A stretch of DNA of 64,000 nucleotides from Kaistia sp. 32K (GCF_016629525.1 NZ_AP024269.1:4950501-5014500); one strand, 5' to 3'; shown: positions 35,570 through 43,822, counted from the stretch's first letter. The notes: generated by a model from the letters alone, not told the origin. Translations and numbers: made by a program.

Positions 35570-35680
35570 CCGTCATCCCGGCGTAGGCCGGGATCCATAC
35601 ACTCCGGCCTGTGGCCGATAGGCTGAGCCAAGCTTTCCTGGCCGGTGTTCATGGGCCCCGGCCTCCGCCGGGGCGACGGT
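35570..35680. repeat. Family A REPIN-like repeat, copy 5 (inverse of copy 1)
   Basis: Left arm 35571-35597 (CGTCATCCCGGCGTAGGCCG...), right arm 35651-35679 (ATGGGCCCCGGCCTCCGCCG...). The whole unit, including CAGGCCGATAGGCT-like spacer pieces, is the inverse of 5445-5574. It is the main content of the 397-bp gap 35439-35835; TTCGCGCAA and GAGAGGCAAGAGG flanks look like eroded family B pieces. Confidence 0.82.
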
Positions 35681-35835
35681 GCCCTGCCCATCGGCCGTGG
35701 ACCACACGGCGACCATTCGGTGCTGTGCAAAGGTCTCCCTAGAGGCGAGAGGCAAGAGGCAACTCGGATCGCTCAGGAAATCGGGCTCGCCTGTTGAGCG
35801 ACCGCCTCAGGCGTTCGTCCGTTCGCCCAAAAAAC

Positions 35836-36153
35836 TCACGGACCAAACGTCCCCTGCGGGCGGGTTTCCGTCGTGCCGTGGCTCCTGCCGCCCCGCGCCG
35901 TGTTGCAGAAGCAGGTCGTGCCGATGCGCTCGAGCCGGCCGGTCGGGCAGTTGCCGGCGAGCGAGCGGCACTGGTTGGCGGTGAGGCCGGGCACCTCGGG
36001 CGCCCCCGGCGTCTGGATCTTCGGGATCGGCACCTCGAACAGCTTCGGCTGATCGAACAGGCTCGGCTGCTGGAACAGGTCGCGCGCGCCGGCCGGAATC
36101 GCCGCGAGCCCGACAAGGATAGCCAGCGCAGTAAGGGCGGGGATGCGATTCAT
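35836..36153 (-). CDS. Small secreted cysteine-containing protein of unknown function
   Basis: ATG 36153 (or 36165) gives 105-109 residues. It starts with a clear Sec signal MNRIPALTALAILVGLAAIPAGA. The mature part is Pro-rich (LFQQPSLFDQPKLFEVPIPK) and then carries four Cys (NQCRSLAGNC, TTCFCNTARGG), suggesting two disulphides in the periplasm or outside. No family recognised. It is monocistronic and divergent from fabA. Codon use looks native. Confidence 0.65.
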   Translation of the reverse strand: MNRIPALTALAILVGLAAIPAGARDLFQQPSLFDQPKLFEVPIPKIQTPGAPEVPGLTANQCRSLAGNCPTGRLERIGTTCFCNTARGGRSHGTTETRPQGTFGP

Positions 36154-36367
36154 GCCTGTCTCCATGCGGCGCGCGATGCGCCTGCGGCCATCCTAGCAGG
36201 ACCAGATGCTAGGAACTCGCCTGAAATCCACCGGGCTTTCGATCACGAGGCGGCTATGTTAGGAAGGCCACGAAAAGCGCGGGAGGCTGAATGCCGCCTG
36301 CGTCGAGAGGATAGTGCGCGCGCCCGGATTTTCGAGGTTGCGGGCCGAACAGAGGTAGAGTGACGGC

Positions 36368-36895
36368 ATGGCAGATCGCCCGTCGAGCTTCGACTATGAG
36401 GCTCTGCTCGCCTGCGGGCGGGGAGAATTGTTCGGCGAAGGCAATGCGCAATTGCCGCTGCCGCCCATGTTGATGTTCGATCGCATCACCTCGATCAGCG
36501 AGGAAGGCGGCGAATACGGCAAGGGCCACATCCGCGCCGAGCTCGACGTCAATCCCGACCTCTGGTTCTTCCAGTGCCACTTCAAGGGCGATCCGGTGAT
36601 GCCGGGCTGCCTGGGCCTCGACGCCATGTGGCAGATGCTGGGCTTCTTCCTCGGCTGGAGCGGTTCGCCCGGCCGCGGCCGCGCCCTCTCGACCGGCGAG
36701 ATCAAGTTCTCCGGCATGGTCGTTCCGACCGTGAAGAAGGTCGAATACGGCGTCGATCTGAAGCGCGTTCTCCGCTCGAAGCTGGTGCTCGGCATCGCTG
36801 ACGGCTGGTTGAAGGCGGATGGCGTCACCATCTACCGCGCCAAGGACCTCCGCGTCGGCCTCTTCCAGGGCGAGGCGACACCTGCCGTCGGTTGA
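36368..36895 (+). CDS. fabA: 3-hydroxydecanoyl-ACP dehydratase/isomerase
   Basis: A 175-residue hot-dog-fold enzyme. The catalytic pair is His71 ([17 protein letters not shown]) and Asp85 (GLDAMWQM). It dehydrates 3-hydroxydecanoyl-ACP and isomerises the trans-2 to the cis-3 double bond, the branch point of anaerobic-type unsaturated fatty-acid synthesis. ATG 36368 follows GGTAGAGTGACGGC. First gene of fabA-fabB-fabI, which together supply cis-vaccenate-type acyl chains for membranes. Confidence 0.96.
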   Translation: MADRPSSFDYEALLACGRGELFGEGNAQLPLPPMLMFDRITSISEEGGEYGKGHIRAELDVNPDLWFFQCHFKGDPVMPGCLGLDAMWQMLGFFLGWSGSPGRGRALSTGEIKFSGMVVPTVKKVEYGVDLKRVLRSKLVLGIADGWLKADGVTIYRAKDLRVGLFQGEATPAVG

Positions 36896-36903
36896 TGGCG
36901 GGG

Positions 36904-36935
36904 CCGGCCCGTGCGGGCCGGTCGGTCATGACCGA
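36904..36935. other. Two adjacent palindromes between fabA and fabB
   Basis: CCGGCCCG-TG-CGGGCCGG (36904-36921) is followed directly by the 14-bp perfect palindrome TCGGTCATGACCGA (36922-36935). Without a T-run this is unlikely to be a terminator. It may tune the fabA:fabB mRNA ratio or bind a regulator; only the structure is seen. Confidence 0.55.
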
Positions 36936-36964
36936 ACGATAGAATTCAGGAAGGACACCGAGCG

Positions 36965-38188
36965 ATGAAGCGGGTCGTAGTGACCGGGACGGGTATCGTC
37001 TCCTCCATCGGCAACAACACCCAGGAAGTGCTGGCGAGCCTGCACGAAGCCAAGAGTGGCATCACCGCCGCCAAGGACTTCGCCGAGCTCGGATTCCGCT
37101 GCCAGGTGCAGGGCATGCCGACGCTGGATCCGGCCGAGGTCGTCGACCGCCGCGCCATGCGCTTCCACGGCGGCGGCACCGCCTGGAACCATGTCGCGAT
37201 GGAGCAGGCGATCCGCGACGCGGGCCTCGAGGAAAACGAGGTCTCGAACGAGCGCACCGGCATCATCATGGGCTCCGGCGGCCCGTCGACCCGCGCCATC
37301 GTCGAGGCGGCCGACATCACCCGCTCCAAGGGCCCGAAGCGCGTCGGCCCGTTCGCCGTGCCGAAGGCGATGTCGTCGACCGCGTCGGCCACGCTCGCCA
37401 CCTGGTTCAAGATCAAGGGCGTCAACTATTCGATCTCGTCCGCCTGCGCGACGTCCAATCATTGCATCGGCAACGCCTATGAGATGATCCAGTACGGCAA
37501 GCAGGACGTGATGTTCGCCGGCGGCTGCGAGGAGCTCGACTGGACGCTCTCCGTGCTGTTCGACGCCATGGGCGCGATGTCGTCCAAGTACAACGACCGC
37601 CCGGCCGTCGCCTCGCGCCCCTATGACAAGAACCGCGACGGCTTCGTCATCGCCGGCGGCGCCGGCGTGCTGGTGCTCGAGGAGCTCGAGCATGCCAAGG
37701 CGCGCGGCGCCCGCATCTATGGCGAGGTCGTCGGCTACGGCGCCACCTCGGACGGCTACGACATGGTCGCGCCGTCGGGCGAGGGCGCCATCCGCTGCAT
37801 GCGCCAGGCGCTGTCGACCGTGAACGGCCCAATCGACTACATCAACCCGCATGCCACCTCGACGCCGGCCGGCGACGCCCCGGAAATCGAGGCGATCCGC
37901 ACAGTGTTCGGCTCGGGCGACAAGTGCCCGCCGATCTCCGCCACCAAGGCGCTGACCGGCCATTCGCTGGGCGCCACCGGCGTGCAGGAAGCGATCTACA
38001 GCCTCTTGATGATGAACAACCGCTTCATCGTCGAATCGGCCCATATCGAAGAACTGGATCCGGCCTTCGCCGACATGCCGATCGTGCGCAAGCGCATCGA
38101 TGACGCGAAGATCGACACCGTACTCTCCAACTCATTTGGCTTCGGCGGCACCAACGCCTCGCTGGTCTTCCAGCGCTACGTCGCCTGA
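36965..38188 (+). CDS. fabB: 3-oxoacyl-ACP synthase I
   Basis: A 407-residue thiolase-fold condensing enzyme. Catalytic Cys161 lies in [14 protein letters not shown], with the two His in [12 protein letters not shown] and [16 protein letters not shown]. The start [18 protein letters not shown] is typical. It elongates cis-3-decenoyl-ACP made by FabA and later unsaturated intermediates. ATG 36965 lies 69 bp after fabA, with CAGGAAGGACACCGAGCG upstream as a good ribosome site. Confidence 0.96.
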   Translation: MKRVVVTGTGIVSSIGNNTQEVLASLHEAKSGITAAKDFAELGFRCQVQGMPTLDPAEVVDRRAMRFHGGGTAWNHVAMEQAIRDAGLEENEVSNERTGIIMGSGGPSTRAIVEAADITRSKGPKRVGPFAVPKAMSSTASATLATWFKIKGVNYSISSACATSNHCIGNAYEMIQYGKQDVMFAGGCEELDWTLSVLFDAMGAMSSKYNDRPAVASRPYDKNRDGFVIAGGAGVLVLEELEHAKARGARIYGEVVGYGATSDGYDMVAPSGEGAIRCMRQALSTVNGPIDYINPHATSTPAGDAPEIEAIRTVFGSGDKCPPISATKALTGHSLGATGVQEAIYSLLMMNNRFIVESAHIEELDPAFADMPIVRKRIDDAKIDTVLSNSFGFGGTNASLVFQRYVA

Positions 38189-38214
38189 GCCACAACAAGA
38201 ACAAGGACGATCGA

Positions 38215-39063
38215 ATGACGGCAGCAACCAGCAACCTGATGAGCGGCAAACGCGGTCTCATCATGGGTGTCGCCAACGATCATTCGATCGCCTGGGGCAT
38301 TGCCCGGACGCTGGCGGCCCACGGCGCCGAACTCGCCTTCACCTATCAGGGCGATGCCTTCGGCCGCCGCGTCAAGCCGCTGGCCGACGCCGTCGGCGCC
38401 AAGCTGCTGCTCCCCTGCGACGTCGAGGATCTCGCCTCGGTCGACAGCGTCTTCGCGGCGCTGAAGGCCGAATGGGGCAAGATCGACTTCATCGTCCATG
38501 CTATCGGCTTCTCCGACAAGAACGAGCTGAAGGGCCGCTACGCCGACACGACGCGCGACAATTTCGTGAAGACGATGGTGATCTCCTGCTTCTCCTTCAC
38601 GGAGATCGCCAAGCGTGCCGCGGCGCTGATGCCGGATGGCGGCTCGATCCTGACGCTGACCTATGGCGGCTCGACCCGCGTCATGCCGAACTACAATGTC
38701 ATGGGCGTCGCCAAGGCGGCGCTCGAATCCTCGGTGCGCTATCTCGCCATGGATTTCGGCTGCGACAACATCCGCGTCAACGCGATCTCGGCCGGCCCGG
38801 TCCGCACCCTCGCCGGCTCCGGCGTCGCCGATGCCCGCATCATGTACAACTACCAGAAGAAGAACTCGCCGCTCCGCCGCACCGTCTCGCTCGAGGAGAT
38901 CGGCGGCTCGGCCCTCTATCTCCTGTCCGAGCTCGGCGCCGGCGTCACCGGCGACGTCCACTTCGTCGATTCCGGCTACAACATCGTCTCGATGCCGCGC
39001 CTCGAGGAACTGAAGGTCCACGAGGCCAACGCCGAGGCCAACAACCCGGCGGCGGTCGAGTAG
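38215..39063 (+). CDS. fabI: Enoyl-ACP reductase (NADH), FabI type
   Basis: A 282-residue SDR-fold reductase. GLIMGVANDHSIAWGIARTLA is the FabI-specific nucleotide motif, and the active-site Tyr and Lys are in NYNVMGVAKAALESSVRYLA, with SAGPVRTLAGSGV following. It reduces trans-2-enoyl-ACP at the end of each elongation cycle and is the triclosan/isoniazid-type target. Third gene of the fabABI operon, 26 bp after fabB. A strong terminator follows 25 bp after the stop. The genome may carry another fabI elsewhere; not visible here. Confidence 0.95.
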   Translation: MTAATSNLMSGKRGLIMGVANDHSIAWGIARTLAAHGAELAFTYQGDAFGRRVKPLADAVGAKLLLPCDVEDLASVDSVFAALKAEWGKIDFIVHAIGFSDKNELKGRYADTTRDNFVKTMVISCFSFTEIAKRAAALMPDGGSILTLTYGGSTRVMPNYNVMGVAKAALESSVRYLAMDFGCDNIRVNAISAGPVRTLAGSGVADARIMYNYQKKNSPLRRTVSLEEIGGSALYLLSELGAGVTGDVHFVDSGYNIVSMPRLEELKVHEANAEANNPAAVE

Positions 39064-39088
39064 GTTTCGGGTTTTCCGGCACGATTTC

Positions 39089-39120
39089 AAGGGCGCCCGC
39101 TGTGGCGCCCTTTTTCGTTT
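39089..39120 (+). terminator. Intrinsic terminator of fabA-fabB-fabI
   Basis: Stem AAGGGCGCC (39089-39097) / GGCGCCCTT (39104-39112) with loop CGCTGT, followed by TTTCGTTT. A well-formed Rho-independent terminator. Confidence 0.9.
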
Positions 39121-39152
39121 GCGGGGCAGGAATGCACGAGGCTGGACCTATC

Positions 39153-39265
39153 CCCACCCTCGCCGTCATTCCGGGCGGAGACCAGGGATCCATTCAGCCG
39201 AAGTCCCGCGAGTGAGTGAACCCGGCCATGGATCCCTGCTTTCGCAGGGATGACGGCGAGGGTGG
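39153..39265. repeat. Family A REPIN-like repeat, copy 6 (upstream of GIY-YIG gene)
   Basis: Left arm 39153-39192 (CCACCCTCGCCGTCATTCCG...), right arm 39227-39265. The 39-nt right arm is an exact reverse complement of 39575-39613, the left arm of copy 7. Right arm ends 19 bp before the GIY-YIG start codon. Confidence 0.92.
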
Positions 39266-39284
39266 ATCGTGCAATTTTGGGTGG

Positions 39285-39572
39285 ATGACGCCTTGCGTGT
39301 ACATCCTGGCCAGCGCCCGCAACGGAACGCTGTATATCGGCGTGACGAGCAATCTGCCGCAGCGGGTCTGGCAGCATCGGGAAGGCTTCCTTGGCGGCTT
39401 CACGAGCCGCTATTCGATCAAGACCTTGGTCTACTACGAGGTTCACGACACGATGGAATCGGCCATCCGTCGCGAAAAGCAGATGAAGCTCTGGAAGCGG
39501 AGCTGGAAGATCGAGCTGATCGAACGCGCCAATCCGAACTGGCTCGACCTCTACGGAGATATCGCCTTTTAG
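39285..39572 (+). CDS. GIY-YIG nuclease family protein, boxed by REPIN-like repeats
   Basis: ATG 39285 (after TTTTGGGTGG) gives 95 residues of a single GIY-YIG domain. The first strand motif is CVYILAS (5-7 as VYI), the second LYIGVTS (residues 16-22), with the catalytic-type Arg27 in NLPQRVWQHREG. A conserved Glu lies in ESAIRREKQMKLWKRSWK, then LIERANPNWLDLYGDI, the usual tail of short UvrC-like stand-alone members. It should cut DNA or a branched structure, but no activity is proven for this subfamily. A perfect 39-nt inverted repeat frames it (39227-39265 and 39575-39613), starting 2 bp after the stop. Longer in-frame starts exist only inside repeat sequence. Confidence 0.88.
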   Translation: MTPCVYILASARNGTLYIGVTSNLPQRVWQHREGFLGGFTSRYSIKTLVYYEVHDTMESAIRREKQMKLWKRSWKIELIERANPNWLDLYGDIAF

Positions 39573-39574
39573 CC

Positions 39575-39698
39575 CCACCCTCGCCGTCATCCCTGCGAAA
39601 GCAGGGATCCATGTCGATCGAGCGTTCCGCTTTTCCTACGCTTCCGCTGGATGGATCCCGGGTCTCCGCTGCGCTATGCTCGGGATGACGACGGTGGG
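39575..39698. repeat. Family A REPIN-like repeat, copy 7 (downstream of GIY-YIG gene)
   Basis: Left arm 39575-39613 is the exact inverse of 39227-39265. The right arm 39651-39690 (ATGGATCCCGGGTCTCCGCT...) matches the left arm of copy 6 in inverse orientation less exactly, so the repeat pair is nested. It ends 48 bp before hrpB. Confidence 0.92.
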
Positions 39699-39746
39699 AC
39701 GACACCCCCACTGGCACGAAACCCCGCCGCCCTCTATGACGGCGGC

Positions 39747-42200
39747 ATGCTGCCCGTCGACGACGCCCTCCCCGAACTCAAAGCCGCGCTTGAACGCGGA
39801 AACAGCGCCGTGCTGGTGGCGCCGCCCGGCGCTGGCAAGACCACGCGTGTTCCCTTAGCGCTGCTCGACGCGCCGTGGCGGGGCGACGGCCGCATCCTGA
39901 TGCTGGAGCCGCGCCGGCTGGCGGCTCGCGCTAGCGCCCGCCGCATGGCCGAGACGCTCGGCGAGGAAGTCGGTGAGACCGTCGGTTATCGCGTCCGGCT
40001 GGAAAAGAAGGTTTCGGCCCGCACCCGTATCGAGATCGTCACCGAGGGCGTCTTCACCCGCATGATCCTCGACGATCCCTCCCTCGACGGCATAGCTGCG
40101 GTGATCTTCGACGAGTTCCACGAGCGCAGCCTCGACGGTGATCTCGGCCTGGCCTTGGCGCTCGACGCGCAGGCAGGCCTCCGCGAGGATTTGCGCATTC
40201 TCGTCATGTCGGCGACGATCGACGGCGCCCGCGTGGCGCGGCTGCTGGGCGACGCCCCGGTGGTCGAAAGCCTCGGCCGCATGTTCCCGGTCGAGACGCG
40301 GCATGGCGGCCGCGATGCCGCCCGCCGCATCGAGGACGACGTCGCCGACGCGGTGCGCCGGGCGCTGGCGGCCGAGACCGGCAGTTTGCTCGTCTTCCTG
40401 CCGGGACAGGCCGAAATCCGCCGCGTCGCCGAGCGGCTGGAAGGGCGGGTCGGCGACGGCGTCGAGATCGCGCCGCTCTATGGCGCGCTCGATTTTGCCG
40501 CGCAGGATCGCGCCATTCGTCCGGCGGCACCGGGAAAGCGCAAGGTGGTGCTGGCGAGCGCGATCGCCGAGACGTCGCTGACCATTGAGGGTGTCCGCGT
40601 CGTCATCGATTCCGGCCTCGCTCGCGCGCCGGTCTACGAGCCGGCGACCGGGCTGACCCGGCTCGAAACGCGCCGCGTCTCGCGCGCTTCGGCCGACCAG
40701 CGGCGCGGCCGCGCCGGCCGTACCGAGCCCGGCGTGTGCTACCGGCTCTGGGAGGAGGGTCAGACGGCGGCGTTCGCGCCGTTCGACCGGCCGGAAATGC
40801 TGGAGGCCGACCTCGCGCCGCTGGTGCTGGATCTCGCCAGCTGGGGCGTTGCCGATCCCGGCCAGCTCGCCTTCCTCGATCCGCCACCGAAACCCGCCTG
40901 GGAAGAGGCCGTGGCGCTGCTCACCCGGCTCGACGCGCTCGACGCCGATCGTCGTCTGACCAAGGAAGGGGAGGGCCTCGCCCGTCTCGCCGTCAGCCCG
41001 CGCCTCGGCCACATGCTGCGCAAGGGCGCCAGCCTCGGCCATGGCGGCCTCGCCGGCGCGATCGCGGCGCTCCTCTCCGAGACCGGGCTCGGCGGCAATG
41101 ATGCGGATCTGCGCGAGCGGCTGCGCCGGCTCTATGCCGCCCGCGATCCGCGAAGCCGGGATTCGTTGTCGCTCGCCGCGCGCTGGGCGCGCGAGGCCGG
41201 GGCGAGGGGCGAGAATGGCCGCGCCGACATCGAGGAGACGGGGCTCCTCACCGCCTTCGCCTTTCCGGACCGCATCGCCATGGCGCGCGGCGCGCCCGGC
41301 GCCTTTGTCATGGCGAACGGGCGCGGCGGCGTGCTCGATCCGGCCGATGCGCTGTCGCGAGAACCCTTCCTCGCAGTCGCCAGCCTGCAGGGCGCGGCCG
41401 AGAACGCGCGCATCCTCGCCGCGGCTCCCATCTCGCGCGAAGAAATCGAGGCCAATTTTGCCGAGCAGATCGTCGAGGAGGAGGGCGTTGCCTTCGATCC
41501 GCAGACGGGCTCTGTACGCGGCCGCAGCGTGCGTCGGCTTGGCAGGCTCATCCTTTCCGACCGCGCCAGCGGAAAAGTTTCCGACGCGGCGGTGCAGGCG
41601 GCGCTGTTGGCAGAGATCCGGCGGCGGGGCGTGGCGGCGCTTCCCTGGGAGAAGACGGCCGAGCAATTCCGCGCCCGCATCGCCTTCCTGCATGCCCGTC
41701 TCGGCGGCGACTGGCCGGATGTCTCCGACGCGGCGCTGGCGCGAGACCTCGACGACTGGCTCGGGCCCTATCTCTCGGGAAAACGCCGGCTCGACGCGGT
41801 GACGCCGGGCGTGCTGCACGAGGCGCTTTCAAGCCTGGTGCCGTGGGACAGGCGGGCGGCGATGGACCGTCTCGCGCCGACGCATTTCGATGCGCCGTCG
41901 GGATCGCGCGTGCCGATTGATTATTCCGATCCGAACGGGCCCGTCCTGGAAATCCGGGTGCAGGAATTGTTCGGGCTCGATCGCCATCCCTCGGTCGGCG
42001 ATGGCGGCGTGCCGCTGACGGTGACGCTCTTGTCGCCGGCGCACCGGCCGATCCAGATCACCAAGGATTTGCCCGGCTTCTGGCGCGGCTCGTGGAAGGA
42101 TGTCCGCTCCGACATGCGCGGCCGCTATCCGAAGCACGTCTGGCCCGATGATCCGCTCGTCGCGCAGGCGACGGCGCGGGCGAAGCCGCGCGGCACCTGA
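39747..42200 (+). CDS. hrpB: ATP-dependent helicase HrpB
   Basis: ATG 39747 gives 817 residues; an upstream in-frame start would begin inside a REPIN and is rejected. DEAH/DExH motifs: Walker A VAPPGAGKTTRVPLALL, motif Ia MLEPRRLAARASARRMA, DEFH box VIFDEFHERSLDGDL, SAT in LVMSATIDGARV and motif VI ADQRRGRAGRTEPGVCYRLW. The HrpB-specific C-terminal domain ends in PGFWRGSWKDVRSDMRGRYPKHVWPDDP. A putative RNA or DNA helicase of poorly defined role. Monocistronic or leading the DUF2442 gene 100 bp downstream. Confidence 0.95.
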   Translation: MLPVDDALPELKAALERGNSAVLVAPPGAGKTTRVPLALLDAPWRGDGRILMLEPRRLAARASARRMAETLGEEVGETVGYRVRLEKKVSARTRIEIVTEGVFTRMILDDPSLDGIAAVIFDEFHERSLDGDLGLALALDAQAGLREDLRILVMSATIDGARVARLLGDAPVVESLGRMFPVETRHGGRDAARRIEDDVADAVRRALAAETGSLLVFLPGQAEIRRVAERLEGRVGDGVEIAPLYGALDFAAQDRAIRPAAPGKRKVVLASAIAETSLTIEGVRVVIDSGLARAPVYEPATGLTRLETRRVSRASADQRRGRAGRTEPGVCYRLWEEGQTAAFAPFDRPEMLEADLAPLVLDLASWGVADPGQLAFLDPPPKPAWEEAVALLTRLDALDADRRLTKEGEGLARLAVSPRLGHMLRKGASLGHGGLAGAIAALLSETGLGGNDADLRERLRRLYAARDPRSRDSLSLAARWAREAGARGENGRADIEETGLLTAFAFPDRIAMARGAPGAFVMANGRGGVLDPADALSREPFLAVASLQGAAENARILAAAPISREEIEANFAEQIVEEEGVAFDPQTGSVRGRSVRRLGRLILSDRASGKVSDAAVQAALLAEIRRRGVAALPWEKTAEQFRARIAFLHARLGGDWPDVSDAALARDLDDWLGPYLSGKRRLDAVTPGVLHEALSSLVPWDRRAAMDRLAPTHFDAPSGSRVPIDYSDPNGPVLEIRVQELFGLDRHPSVGDGGVPLTVTLLSPAHRPIQITKDLPGFWRGSWKDVRSDMRGRYPKHVWPDDPLVAQATARAKPRGT

Positions 42201-42300
42201 CCGGTTCGATCGCCAGACCGGTGGTCGACTCGGAATTGCCATTCTGTGGCGGCAAGGTCGGGAACGGCCGAATCACCTCGCGTCGCGGAAAGGAACGTCC

Positions 42301-42528
42301 ATGAAGATCGATCCCGTCGCCATCGATGCCGCCGTGACCAAGGATGCGCTCCTCGTGAGCCTTGCCGACGGACGCGAGCTCGCCACCCCGATCGACTGGT
42401 TCCCCCGCCTCGTCGGCGCGACGCGGGCGGAGCGCGAGAACTGGCAGATCACCGGCCGCGGCGAGGCGCTGCACTGGCCGGATCTCGGCGAGGACATCGC
42501 GGTCGCGAGCCTGCTGCGGATCAGCTGA
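42301..42528 (+). CDS. DUF2442 domain protein
   Basis: A 75-residue protein from ATG 42301 after GGAAAGGAACGTCC. The DUF2442 pattern is clear: DALLVSLADGRELATPIDWFPRL, ATRAERENWQI, GEALHWPDLGEDIAVASLL. Family members often pair with DUF4160 proteins in suspected toxin-antitoxin modules, but no such partner is adjacent. A family B repeat begins about 10 bp after the stop. Confidence 0.88.
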   Translation: MKIDPVAIDAAVTKDALLVSLADGRELATPIDWFPRLVGATRAERENWQITGRGEALHWPDLGEDIAVASLLRIS

Positions 42529-42537
42529 GTCCTTCTT

Positions 42538-42671
42538 CTCCCTCCCCCTTGTGGGGAGGGCCGGGGTGGGGGTTCTACCTCGATGCGGGGAATTGGATAC
42601 GGCCGAGTTCTTCTCGGATGGACGGAGCCGGTACCCCCTCCCTAACCCTCCCCGCAAGGGGGAGGGGACGC
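42538..42671. repeat. Family B element (CCTCCCCCTTG type)
   Basis: Left arm CCCTCCCCCTTGTGGGGAGG (from about 42539) and right arm CCCTCCCTAACCCTCCCCGC through GGGGGAGGGG (to about 42671) are inverted. The interior (TTCTACCTCG..., GAGCCGGTACCC) matches 53448-53573. It ends 18 bp before the VOC stop codon. Confidence 0.82.
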
Positions 42672-42688
42672 CCGGCCGCGCCTCCCCC

Positions 42689-43138
42689 TCACGCCGACGT
42701 CTCGGCCTCCCAGCGGCGCTGCATTTCGGCAGGCGCCACCTCCTCGATCTTCTGCGACAGCGTCCAGCGATGGCCGTAGGGGTCGAGCACCTGCGCGATG
42801 CGCTCGCCAAAGCTCTGGTCGGCGGCGGCGCGCAGCAGCGTCGCGCCGGCCGCCAGCGCCCGCTCGACCATGGCGTCGGTCGCGTTGGTGTCGAGGCGGA
42901 AGGTGACGGGCGAGCCGCCGACCGTGTCGGGGCTGACGGCGCCGAAATCGGGATATTCGTCGGCGATCATCATCACCGTCTCGCCGAAGCGGAGTTCGGC
43001 ATGGCCGACCCTGCCGTCCGAAGGATCCGTCATGCGGAAGATCTCCTCGGCGCCGAAGGCCTTCTTGTAGAAATCGATCGCCTCGGCGGCGTTTCTGGTG
43101 ATGAAATGGGCACTGACCCGAAGTGTCGTCGGTTCCAC
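42689..43138 (-). CDS. VOC-superfamily (glyoxalase/PhnB-like) protein
   Basis: GTG 43138 with ribosome site GGGAGAGAG gives 149 residues; a longer frame upstream overlaps the TetR gene antisense and is rejected. The fold shows HFITRNAAEAIDFYKKAFGAEEIF, GHAELRFGETVMMIADE, SPVTFRLDTNATDAMVERALAAG and the closing DPYGHRWTLSQ. These are PhnB/3-dmu-9_3-mt-like VOC proteins, about 140-150 residues, of mostly unknown substrate. Divergent from the TetR gene, with that regulator's likely operator inside the VOC promoter. Confidence 0.88.
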   Translation of the reverse strand: MEPTTLRVSAHFITRNAAEAIDFYKKAFGAEEIFRMTDPSDGRVGHAELRFGETVMMIADEYPDFGAVSPDTVGGSPVTFRLDTNATDAMVERALAAGATLLRAAADQSFGERIAQVLDPYGHRWTLSQKIEEVAPAEMQRRWEAETSA

Positions 43139-43187
43139 GGTCTCTCTCCCTCTTGCCTGCCGTCTCCCTTGCACCCCATCCGGGATT

Positions 43188-43216
43188 AGATTACGTTCCG
43201 TTACGTAATGAGTCAA
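43188..43216 (-). promoter_or_regulatory. VOC gene promoter containing TetR-type operator
   Basis: On the minus strand, -35 TTGACT (43216-43211), 17-bp spacer, -10 TAATCT (43193-43188). The inverted repeat TTACGT-N6-ACGTAA (43191-43208) fills the spacer and overlaps both the -10 and the TetR start codon at 43208. Binding would block the VOC promoter and also TetR initiation. Confidence 0.68.
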
Positions 43217-43807
43217 GCAAGCCCTCCCAAACGAAAACCCGGCCGGCCGCCCAGCGCCGAGGCGCGCGAGCGCGCGCTCCGCGCCGCGCATGAGATCCTG
43301 ATGGCGGAAGGCTTCGGCCGGCTGTCGATCGAGGCGGTCGCGGCGCGCTCGGGCGTCGGCAAGCCGACGCTCTACCGAAACTGGGCCAATGCGCAGGAAC
43401 TGGCGCTCGCCGCCCTCGTCGCCAATCCGCTGCCGGAGGCGCTGGCCGAGGGGGCCACGGCGCGCGCGCGGCTTTTGGCGCAGATGCGCGGCCTCGTCAC
43501 CGCCTTCGCCACGACGCGCGGTCGTCAGGTCGCCCTGGCGCTGGCCTCGGCCGATCCGCAGAGCGAGTTCACCAAGGCGTTCCGCAACAAGGTGATCCTG
43601 GCCAGCCGCGAGACGGGGCGGACGATATTGCAGGATGCGATCGCTGCCGGCGAGATGGCGCCGCCGCCGGATCTGGAGGCGCTGCTCGACATGATCTACG
43701 CGCCGGTGTTCTACCGGCTGCTGGTCGGGCACCAGCCCCTCGACACGGCCCTCGCCGACGCCGTCGTCGAGACGGTCTTCTCCCTCCCCCTTGTGGGGAG
43801 GGAATGA
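43208..43807 (+). CDS. TetR/AcrR-family transcriptional regulator
   Basis: A 199-residue protein. The basic N-tail PKRKPGRPPSAEARERALRAAHEIL is followed by the helix-turn-helix LSIEAVAARSGVGKPTLYRNWANAQELALAAL and a ligand-binding domain with PPDLEALLDMIYAPVFYRLLVGHQPL. The last residues FSLPLVGRE and the stop codon are encoded by a family B half-repeat (43783-43805), so the native tail was replaced or extended. No ribosome site precedes ATG 43208, which overlaps the operator, suggesting a leaderless or very short-leader transcript. Likely represses the divergent VOC gene and itself. Confidence 0.9.
   Translation: MSQASPPKRKPGRPPSAEARERALRAAHEILMAEGFGRLSIEAVAARSGVGKPTLYRNWANAQELALAALVANPLPEALAEGATARARLLAQMRGLVTAFATTRGRQVALALASADPQSEFTKAFRNKVILASRETGRTILQDAIAAGEMAPPPDLEALLDMIYAPVFYRLLVGHQPLDTALADAVVETVFSLPLVGRE
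43783..43805. repeat. Family B half-repeat at the 3' end of the TetR gene
   Basis: CTCCCTCCCCCTTGTGGGGA and the following bases match the left arms at 42538 and 53448. It encodes SLPLVGR and leads into the TGA stop; the right half of the element is absent. Confidence 0.8.
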
Positions 43808-43822
43808 CGGTGGCGCTGCCGC

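Noticed and set aside
39651..39746. Upstream in-frame start extending HrpB by 32 residues
   Set aside because: The extra residues are encoded by REPIN sequence and do not match the family start at 39747.
39855..41819. 654-codon minus-strand open frame opposite hrpB
   Set aside because: No motifs; hrpB on the plus strand shows all helicase motifs.
42689..43732. 347-codon frame fusing the VOC protein to an N-terminal extension
   Set aside because: The extension runs antisense through the TetR gene; a GTG at 43138 with a good ribosome site gives the normal VOC length.
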